From an uncultured Veillonella sp. (GTDB lineage: Bacteria > Bacillota > Negativicutes > Veillonellales > Veillonellaceae), in assembly GCF_934190855.1 (NCBI RefSeq), contig NZ_CAKPTN010000042.1, forward strand, positions 1 to 12,203: a stretch of DNA of 12,203 nt. The letters are read 5' to 3'. The notes below the pieces were generated by a model. That model saw nothing but the letters and a program-made list of their open reading frames with translations, was not told the origin of the DNA and ran no database searches. This document shows positions 6,453 through 12,203 of the stretch, piece by piece (position 1 is the stretch's first letter; every line of letters starts with the position of its first letter). Made by a program: the position numbers and the translations under genes.

Positions 6453-6484
6453 ATAAAAGCAGCCCTTAAAAGGGCTGCTTTATC
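6453..6484 (-). terminator. Terminator of znuA
   Basis: A perfect 10-bp stem AAAGCAGCCC (6456-6465) / GGGCTGCTTT (6472-6481) around a 6-nt loop that can close further. On the minus strand it ends in TTTTAT. It lies about 10 bp past the znuA stop codon and insulates fic from znuA. Confidence 0.9.
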
Positions 6485-6491
6485 ATTTATC

Positions 6492-7397
6492 TTATTTCAA
6501 AGATTCTGCAATTTTTGTAAGGTTTTCGTCCATACGTTGTAGGTATGTTTTATCGTCTTCTTTGCTTTCGATAGTGTAAATAGTTTCTACCTTAGCACCT
6601 ACTTCTTTTGCTAAAGTTTTGGATACTTCTGGGCTAGCCATTTCTTCTGCAAAGATAGTAGTGATGTTATTTTCTTTAACGTATTCGATGAGTTTCGCTA
6701 ATTGCGCTGCATTTGGTTCGCCTTCAGCAAATACATCTTCTACGCTGTTTTGTTCCAAACCAAAGTCACGGCTTAAGTAAGCAAATGCCGCATGGCCTGT
6801 AACGAAGTTTTTATGAGGAGCTTTAGCGAATTGCTCTTCATATTTTTTAATCATTGCATCTAGTTTACCAACGTATTCAGTGTAGTTCTTTTCGTAGTAA
6901 TCCTTGTTCGCTGGGTCAGCTTTTACAAGTGCATCTTTGATGTTTTTCACTTCAATTTTAGCATCTTTTAAAGATAACCATGCGTGAGGATCTTCTGCAC
7001 CATGTTCTTTAATTTCTTCAGGATCAGTATTTTTAATCGCTTCAACGCCGTTAGTAGCTACAACAGTTACAAGCTTGTCATTTTTAGCTGCTTCAATAGC
7101 TTGTTGTGCCCAAGGCTCCATCCCAAAGCCGTTATAAACGAATACTTGAGCTGTTGCCAATTGTTTCATATTTTCTGGTTTCAACTCGAAATCATGAGGC
7201 TCAACGCCATCTGGAATAATAGTAGATACCTCTACCTTGTCACCGCCAATAGCCTTTGCGAATTCAGCCATCGCATTAAAACTTGTTACCACTTGGATCT
7301 TTTTACTTGCCTGTTCCTTAGGTGCATCATTGCCACAGCCTGCAAATAGTGCGGCCATCATAATGCCTACAACTAACAAAACCAGTTTCTTGACCAT
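6492..7397 (-). CDS. znuA: Zinc ABC transporter, metal-binding lipoprotein
   Basis: A 301-aa cluster A-I (ZnuA/TroA family) substrate-binding protein that captures zinc outside the inner membrane and hands it to ZnuB. It has a signal peptide with a lipobox ending LFAGC (Cys21), so it is a lipid-anchored protein. Likely metal ligands are His68 (GVEPHDFELKP), His138 (EDPHAW) and His202 (TGHAAFAYL), with an acidic fourth ligand near Glu277 (YTIES). The EEM near 251 is a conserved family position. The loop before His138, which is long and His-rich in many ZnuA proteins, is short here and holds only one His (132). Manganese as the substrate therefore cannot be excluded. The ATG at 7395-7397 has AAGGAGGA (7403-7410). 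It diverges from znuCB, the same arrangement as in enterobacteria, and has a strong promoter over which a Fur-type operator lies. Confidence 0.9.
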   Translation of the reverse strand: MVKKLVLLVVGIMMAALFAGCGNDAPKEQASKKIQVVTSFNAMAEFAKAIGGDKVEVSTIIPDGVEPHDFELKPENMKQLATAQVFVYNGFGMEPWAQQAIEAAKNDKLVTVVATNGVEAIKNTDPEEIKEHGAEDPHAWLSLKDAKIEVKNIKDALVKADPANKDYYEKNYTEYVGKLDAMIKKYEEQFAKAPHKNFVTGHAAFAYLSRDFGLEQNSVEDVFAEGEPNAAQLAKLIEYVKENNITTIFAEEMASPEVSKTLAKEVGAKVETIYTIESKEDDKTYLQRMDENLTKIAESLK

Positions 7398-7466
7398 CGT
7401 AGTCCTCCTTTTGTTAATCCTGAACGCTATGCCTTCACAGAATATTTCCCATTCTTTAGTTGCAGT

Positions 7467-7481
7467 TGCGACTCAGTTGCA
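7467..7481. promoter_or_regulatory. Candidate Zur operator, 7-1-7 inverted repeat
   Basis: TGCGACT-C-AGTTGCA is a 15-bp 7-1-7 dyad with a single mismatch, the geometry of Fur-family operators. Two further AGTTGC half-sites lie at 7458-7463 and 7464-7469. It overlaps the likely znuC -35 and lies just downstream of the znuA start site. It is much richer in G/C than its surroundings, so it is unlikely to be low-complexity noise. Confidence 0.55.
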
Positions 7482-7505
7482 TTTGTAATATAGTTATAGT
7501 ATAAA
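7477..7505 (+). promoter_or_regulatory. Promoter of znuCB
   Basis: TTGCAT (7477-7482), a 17-bp gap, then TATAAA (7500-7505), about 40 bp before the znuC start. The -35 matches only its first three bases, so activity may be modest or need release from repression. Confidence 0.45.
7494..7504. promoter_or_regulatory. Second Fur-family-like dyad over both -10 elements
   Basis: TTATA-G-TATAA is a perfect 5-1-5 inverted repeat centred 25 bp from the 7-1-7 dyad. It covers the -10 of znuA (7498-7503) and that of znuC (7500-7505), so a protein bound here would block both directions. It resembles the core of PerR/Fur boxes but is A/T-only except at its centre. Confidence 0.35.
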
Positions 7506-7525
7506 CTTACTTAAAATTTTGTCAA
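7498..7525 (-). promoter_or_regulatory. Promoter of znuA
   Basis: On the minus strand a perfect -35 TTGACA (7520-7525), a 16-bp spacer and -10 TATACT (7498-7503), the strongest consensus promoter in the window. The resulting leader is about 95 nt and contains the candidate Zur operator near its start. Confidence 0.8.
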
Positions 7526-7544
7526 TTAGAAATGTGGTTTTTAT

Positions 7545-8334
<790 letters not shown>

Positions 8335-8342
<8 letters not shown>

Positions 8343-9153
8343 TTATGATTTCATGCAAAATGCCTTCTTTGTAGCCATATGCATTTCCCTACTCTGTCCA
8401 TGCATCGGTATCTTTATGGTTCTACGCCGGTCTAGTATGATTGGCGACACCATGAGCCATGCATCCCTTGCAGGTATTACGCTAGGCTTATTAACTAGCA
8501 CCAACCCAATATTGGGGGCCTTTATCTTTACTGCTATCTGTGGTGCCCTTATCGAGTTTTTGCGGAAATACTTCTCCCATCATCTCGATCTAATTCTTAC
8601 CATTATCTTATCCCTCAGTATTGGTACAGCCATTACCCTCATTAGTTCTGGCAAGCTGAAAGCTAACGCTAATGTATTTTTCTTTGGTAGCATCCTAACG
8701 GTAAATGCAGCTGACATGATTAGCATCGCAGTGCTTACAATTCTGTCTGTACTCACCTTATATTTCTTATATAACTCCTTACTCTACATCGCTTACGATG
8801 AAGAGGCAGCCCGCGTAGCAGGTGTTAAGGTCGATTTCATTAACTATATCTTTGCTATCTTAATGGCTGCGGCCGTATCTATTTCTATTAAAATCGTTGG
8901 TGTCCTCGTATTAAGTGCTATGATTGCCTTACCGGTAGCATCGGCACTACAATTAGAAAAAGGTTTTAGGACGACTTTACTATGCTCCATCGGATTTAGT
9001 TTACTCGCCATGATTATTGGTCTATTCGGATCCTACTACCTTAACGTAGCACCTGGTGGCTTCGTGTCGTTAACATCGGTAGGGATACTACTAGTAGTAT
9101 TAGTCATCAAGAATATTCGAGCCATCATTAGACGTATGCAATTTAGCAAATAA
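8335..9153 (+). CDS. znuB: Zinc ABC transporter permease
   Basis: A 272-aa ABC-3 family permease that forms the inner-membrane zinc channel. It is hydrophobic throughout, with about eight or nine membrane segments, matching the usual length of ZnuB/AdcB/TroC proteins. Family hallmarks include RRSSMIGDTMSHASLAG (31-47) after the first segment and YDEEAARVAGV (154-164), the cytosolic loop that contacts the ATPase. The start is placed at the ATG at 8335 because TGAGGAGGTG (8321-8330) lies just before it. An in-frame ATG at 8308 lies nine codons earlier without a site. It overlaps znuC by 8 nt. No clear terminator follows, so some transcripts may run on into the fur-family gene 129 bp downstream. 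Confidence 0.92.
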
Positions 9154-9211
9154 ATAAATATAATCATCAATGCATAGATAGCTGTTTTATTAGCAAAATA
9201 AGGTACTATTC

Positions 9212-9246
9212 TTTTAAAAAATAAATTATCTACTTATACTTGTATA
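9212..9246 (+). promoter_or_regulatory. Possible promoter and dyad upstream of the Fur/Zur regulator
   Basis: A -10 TATACT (9235-9240) lies 17 bp after a weak -35 TTTTAA (9212-9217). The -10 is part of a perfect 5-2-5 inverted repeat, TATAC-TT-GTATA (9235-9246), that might allow self-control. The rest of the 129-bp gap after znuB is A/T-rich, with no clear terminator. Confidence 0.4.
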
Positions 9247-9282
9247 GCATGTTTAGTATTAAAACAGAATCGAAAGAGAGTT

Positions 9283-9690
9283 ATGAATGCAACAACTTGG
9301 CCAGAAGGCATAAAAAAGACCAAACAGCGCGAAGCCATTTGGTCAGTATTAACAACTACAGATAAACCGATTACTGCTATGGAAATCGCAGAGCGATTAG
9401 GTGATGGTAGCACCACATGGATGTCTACCATCTACCGCACTCTTGAATTATTAGAAACAAAAGATATTGTTACCCGTACAACACTCATGGGCAGTGACAT
9501 GGCATATTATGAGATTACACCTCATACACACCGACACTATGCAGTATGCACAAATTGTGGTACTATGGTGCCACTTCATACGTGCCCCGTTGTAGAAATG
9601 CCGCAAGAACTAACAGAAGTGGGCTTTACAGTGACAGAACATCATTTGGAAATAGCGGGAATCTGTAAAAAGTGTAAAAAGGAAAAATAA
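9283..9690 (+). CDS. Fur-family metalloregulator, probably the zinc regulator Zur
   Basis: A 135-aa Fur-family repressor. The N-terminal winged helix (about 10-66) has the usual KQREAIW start and recognition region STTWMSTIYRTLELLE (43-58). The C-terminal dimer domain carries two structural-zinc pairs, C89-x2-C92 and C128-x2-C131, and a histidine-rich sensor region HTHRHY (81-86) with EHH (119-121). An extra HTC (His99, Cys101) is present. Fur, Zur and PerR cannot be told apart safely by eye. Zur is favoured because the gene sits directly behind znuCB and because the znuA-znuC gap holds Fur-type dyads. In zinc plenty it would repress both znu promoters. The ATG at 9283 has a modest GAAAGAGAG site. 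A strong hairpin follows. Confidence 0.85.
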   Translation: MNATTWPEGIKKTKQREAIWSVLTTTDKPITAMEIAERLGDGSTTWMSTIYRTLELLETKDIVTRTTLMGSDMAYYEITPHTHRHYAVCTNCGTMVPLHTCPVVEMPQELTEVGFTVTEHHLEIAGICKKCKKEK

Positions 9691-9699
9691 TTATATCTG

Positions 9700-9741
9700 A
9701 ACACAAAAGGACGTAACTTTAAAGTTACGTCCTTTTGTGTT
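9700..9741. terminator. Terminator between the regulator gene and dcuA, a 42-bp perfect palindrome
   Basis: Bases 9700-9741 are self-complementary throughout, centred at 9720/9721 (core AACTTTAAAGTT). On the plus strand it is followed by further T residues and ends the fur-family transcript. It also lies 40 bp past the dcuA stop and can stop that transcript, although the minus-strand T-run is weaker. Confidence 0.9.
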
Positions 9742-9781
9742 TTTAATATGTTTTGTATTAGCCTTATTTAGCTTTCACCAA

Positions 9782-11122
9782 TTACAACATCAATGGAGCT
9801 ACTACGAAGCCAAGTGCTACTGCGATAGCAATGGATAGTACGCCAGGGATGAAGAACGGATGGTTAAATACGAGTTTACCGATTCGTGTTGAGCCGGTAT
9901 CGTCCATTTGTACAGCCCCCAAGAGTGTTGGGTATGTAGGCAATACGAAGAGTGCAGATACGGCTGCGAAGGAAGCGATAATAATGTATACGGATCCTGG
10001 GTTCTCTGGAGTAATGCCGAGAGCTAAAATTACAGCTGGTACCAACGCTTGTGTAGTTGCCGCTTGGCTATACAACAATGTGCTGGCAAAGAAGAATGCT
10101 ACGGCTAACAAGAATGGATATGCCGTTACCATGCTAGAAGCAAGGGCTTTAATTTCAGGAATATGACCTTTTACGAAAGTATCACCCAACCATGCTACAC
10201 CGAGTACGCAGACACATGCGGATAAACCGGATTTGAATGTGCTAGTGTTAACAAGTTGTGCTGTATCAATCTTACAGAAGTAAGTGATAGCTGCTGCAAT
10301 AATCATCATGAAGCCGATGATAGCATCATTTCGACCAAAGATAACTGGTTTTACAAGACCAATGTTTTTGGAGATTGCCGTTGCATAGAATACGATACAA
10401 ATAATACCAATCAAGAAAATCAATACAGAAGTTTTCGCACCTGGTTTTAAAGCGAAATCTGTATTTTTTTCACGAGGCGGTGCCACATGACCAGCTGCCA
10501 AACGTTCTTGGTAAACTGGATCAGAAGACAAGTCATTATTCGCAAAGGTAGACATGATAAACGCTGTGATCATAACCGCTACGAATGTTGTGGAAATACA
10601 GATGGCAAGCAATGTTGGATAGTTTACGCCATATGGCTCAAGGAAGCCACTCATTGCAACAACTGCGGCGGATACTGGGCTCGCTGTAATACCGATTTGA
10701 CTCGCTACAACGGCGATGGATAATGGTACAGACGGCTTAATGTTTTCACTTTTCGCCACCTCTACAATTACAGGAATCATAGAGAATGCTGTATGACCAG
10801 TACCTGCTAATAAAGTTAAGAAATACGTTACTGTTGGTGCTAAATAGTTGATGTGTTTAGGGTTTTTACGCAAAATATTTTCCGCAATACGTACTAAATA
10901 ATCAAGACCACCAGCTAACTGTAAGGCACAAATGGCTGCGATAGCAGACATGATGATGAGAATTACATCCCAAGGAATCTGACCAGGGAACATACCCATA
11001 CCAAGGCTTAACAATACAACCCCAAGGCCGCCAGCGTAACCGATGCCCATACCACCTAGGCGAACACCGAGGAAGATGGCACCAAATAAAATAAGAACTT
11101 GCATAATTACATAAATGTCCAT
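9782..11122 (-). CDS. dcuA: Anaerobic C4-dicarboxylate carrier, DcuA type
   Basis: A 446-aa inner-membrane carrier of the Dcu family, which exchanges fumarate, malate, aspartate and succinate during anaerobic growth. It resembles E. coli DcuA more than DcuB: ARLGG-like GVRLGGMGIGYAGGLGV (19-35), AGGLDYLV (70-77), LRKNPK (84-89), LAPTVTYFLTLLAGTGH (94-110), and near the C-terminus LPTYPTLLGAVQMDDTG and FNHPFFIPG. About 10-12 membrane segments are expected, with the usual hydrophilic mid-protein loop (DPVYQERL region). The start is placed at the ATG at 11120-11122 because AAAGGAGGT lies 6 nt before it. The frame extends 11 codons further without a site. It stands alone, with its own promoter and hairpins on both sides. 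In Veillonella-type metabolism it would feed fumarate reduction and succinate export. Confidence 0.93.
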   Translation of the reverse strand: MDIYVIMQVLILFGAIFLGVRLGGMGIGYAGGLGVVLLSLGMGMFPGQIPWDVILIIMSAIAAICALQLAGGLDYLVRIAENILRKNPKHINYLAPTVTYFLTLLAGTGHTAFSMIPVIVEVAKSENIKPSVPLSIAVVASQIGITASPVSAAVVAMSGFLEPYGVNYPTLLAICISTTFVAVMITAFIMSTFANNDLSSDPVYQERLAAGHVAPPREKNTDFALKPGAKTSVLIFLIGIICIVFYATAISKNIGLVKPVIFGRNDAIIGFMMIIAAAITYFCKIDTAQLVNTSTFKSGLSACVCVLGVAWLGDTFVKGHIPEIKALASSMVTAYPFLLAVAFFFASTLLYSQAATTQALVPAVILALGITPENPGSVYIIIASFAAVSALFVLPTYPTLLGAVQMDDTGSTRIGKLVFNHPFFIPGVLSIAIAVALGFVVAPLML

Positions 11123-11145
11123 ACGATGACCTCCTTTATACATAT

Positions 11146-11154
11146 ATAGTAACA
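11146..11154 (-). promoter_or_regulatory. Likely extended -10 promoter of dcuA
   Basis: On the minus strand TGTTACTAT is an extended -10 element about 24 bp upstream of the start codon. No good -35 is seen. Overlapping TATATA sequences are alternatives. Confidence 0.45.
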
Positions 11155-11207
11155 TAGATATTCTAAATAATCATCGGATTTTGAGAATGTATAGAATATA
11201 TTTTAAA

Positions 11208-11221
11208 ATTTTCATGAAAAT
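11208..11221. promoter_or_regulatory. 14-bp palindrome upstream of dcuA, possible regulator site
   Basis: ATTTTCATGAAAAT is a perfect 14-bp palindrome centred about 65 bp upstream of the dcuA -10, a suitable place for an activator. It does not match the FNR or CRP consensus. The gap 11123-11237 holds nothing else recognisable. Confidence 0.3.
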
Positions 11222-11237
11222 ATCGAATTTTTTACAT

Positions 11238-11294
11238 AAAAAAGCTACACCCAATTCCTTTAAACATTAGTAAAAGACAATCGGTGTAGCTTTT
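11238..11294 (-). terminator. Terminator of bioA
   Basis: A perfect 12-bp outer stem AAAAGCTACACC (11240-11251) / GGTGTAGCTTTT (11283-11294) encloses a 31-nt loop with minor internal pairing. Six T residues follow on the minus strand. It lies 44 bp past the bioA stop. Confidence 0.85.
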
Positions 11295-11338
11295 GAGTAT
11301 ATTATTGTACCTAAAATTAAACTATTAATACTTTTGTA

Positions 11339-12203
11339 TTACAAAATTATGGGACGTAAATCTTCCAGCAAGCCCTCTTCTTCGGTAGCACGTTGGATGC
11401 TTTCACCAACGATACGAACCATATCCTCTAGCTGTTCCACAGTGGACGCCAATGGAGGCATGAGAATAACTACATCGCCGATAGGACGGCAGATAAGGCC
11501 TTGTTCACGAGCAAGGATAGCTACCTTTGCACCAACCGCATCATTTGGACGATATGCTTCGTGGGTAGCCACGTCTTTTTCAAGCTCAATGCCTACGATG
11601 AGGCCCCGTTGACGAACCTCTTTAACATGCTTCAAGGACTTAATCGGTTCTAAGGCCTTTGTGAAAGCTTCCACTTTCGCAGGCAATTGATCAATCACCT
11701 TTTCATCCCGGAATACTTTCAAAGAAGCCAATGCAACGGCACACGCCAATGCATTTCCCGTATAGGAGTGACCATGATAGAAGGTTTTCTTTTCTTCAAA
11801 AGTGCCAAGGAATGCATCAAACACCCGTTTTGTAGTCAACGTCGCCGCTAGCGGCATATAACCGCCAGTAATACCTTTAGACAAGGTCATGAAGTCTGGA
11901 GATACCCCTTCGTGTTCGCACGCAAAGAATTTACCGGTACGGCCAAAGCCGGTCGCTACTTCGTCTACGATGAGGAATACATCGTGTTGTGCAGTCAATT
12001 CACGAACGCGTTTTAAATAGCCATGAGGCATTACGAGCATGCCTGCCGCAGCTTGTACGAGTGGCTCCATAACGAGAGCTGTAATTTCATCGCCTTCTTC
12101 GTTAAGGATACGCTCTAATTCAGCCAAGGACTCTTCAAAGGCTTTATCTCGATCTGCTACATCAGCGTACACACCAGGACTTGGCAAAGTTAATGGTTTG
12201 AAT
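11339..12203 (-). CDS. bioA: Adenosylmethionine-8-amino-7-oxononanoate aminotransferase, C-terminal part (cut by window end)
   Basis: The frame is open to the window edge (first visible codons read FKPLTLPSPGVYADV), so the true start lies outside. The 287 or so visible codons are the C-terminal two thirds of a class III PLP aminotransferase. BioA converts KAPA to DAPA in biotin synthesis, usually with S-adenosylmethionine as amino donor. Seen here are DEVATGFGRTGKFFACE (the Asp that holds the PLP ring nitrogen), SKGITGGYMPL with the PLP-binding lysine (codon 11876-11878), FYHGHSYTGNALACA with the phosphate-binding region, and RPIGDVVILMPP with the substrate arginine. These match BioA rather than ornithine or GABA aminotransferases. 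A lysine-using variant (BioK type) cannot be excluded from this part. The stop TAA is at 11339-11341, followed by a terminator. Confidence 0.9.
   Translation of the reverse strand, partial: FKPLTLPSPGVYADVADRDKAFEESLAELERILNEEGDEITALVMEPLVQAAAGMLVMPHGYLKRVRELTAQHDVFLIVDEVATGFGRTGKFFACEHEGVSPDFMTLSKGITGGYMPLAATLTTKRVFDAFLGTFEEKKTFYHGHSYTGNALACAVALASLKVFRDEKVIDQLPAKVEAFTKALEPIKSLKHVKEVRQRGLIVGIELEKDVATHEAYRPNDAVGAKVAILAREQGLICRPIGDVVILMPPLASTVEQLEDMVRIVGESIQRATEEEGLLEDLRPIIL

Noticed and set aside
5746..6491. Classical Fic toxin with a separate antitoxin gene
   Set aside because: The inhibitory motif is in the protein itself (187-192), and the 140-bp upstream gap has no small open frame with a ribosome site.
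6984..7488. Two plus-strand frames across znuA and its upstream region
   Set aside because: They are antisense to znuA, rich in Cys, Phe and Ile as expected of a shadow frame, and lack ribosome sites.
9831..10723. Three plus-strand frames over dcuA
   Set aside because: dcuA is strongly supported on the minus strand. These frames show no family features.
11123..11338. Biotin-repressor (BirA) site or riboswitch in the dcuA-bioA gap
   Set aside because: The gap is downstream of bioA, not upstream, and contains no GTTAAC-type paired site. The only structure is the terminator.
11334..11612. Plus-strand frame over the end of bioA
   Set aside because: It is a serine/arginine-rich shadow of bioA without a ribosome site.

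Overview
The window most likely comes from an anaerobic Negativicutes bacterium, probably Veillonella or a close relative. This rests on the low-GC DNA, the strong AGGAGG-type ribosome sites, the DcuA-type C4-dicarboxylate carrier, and zinc-uptake genes arranged divergently (znuA against znuCB) as in other double-membraned bacteria. The genus is inferred from gene content and protein style; no database was searched. No rRNA, tRNA, CRISPR array, insertion sequence or phage gene was seen.

Left part (1-1272): the 5' end of a gene for an exported protein of unknown function (minus strand) and, divergent from it, a cysteine-rich FliB-like protein (plus strand) whose stop codon lies inside its own bidirectional terminator.

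Centre left (1290-6351): six small multi-spanning membrane proteins of Yip1-like type, all on the minus strand, followed upstream by a class III (self-inhibited) Fic AMP-transferase. Promoter-like and terminator-like signals divide the block into four transcription units, in the direction of transcription: fic plus the 189-aa membrane protein; the 236-aa plus 223-aa pair, clearly duplicates of each other; the 227-aa plus 209-aa pair; and the 202-aa gene alone. This block is the least understood part of the window.

Centre right (6492-9690): a high-affinity zinc (possibly manganese) uptake locus. ZnuA is the metal-binding lipoprotein, ZnuC the ATPase and ZnuB the membrane channel, followed by a Fur/Zur-family regulator. 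The 147-bp region between znuA and znuC carries two opposed promoters and Fur-type inverted repeats, which suggests that the adjacent regulator controls both directions. ZnuC has an unusual C-terminal (Gln-Ala)9 tail encoded by a perfect hexanucleotide repeat.

Right part (9782-12203): dcuA for fumarate/succinate/aspartate exchange, and the 3' part of bioA for biotin synthesis, both on the minus strand, each followed by a hairpin terminator. No gap between genes exceeds about 220 bp. What the gaps hold is given in the regulatory entries.
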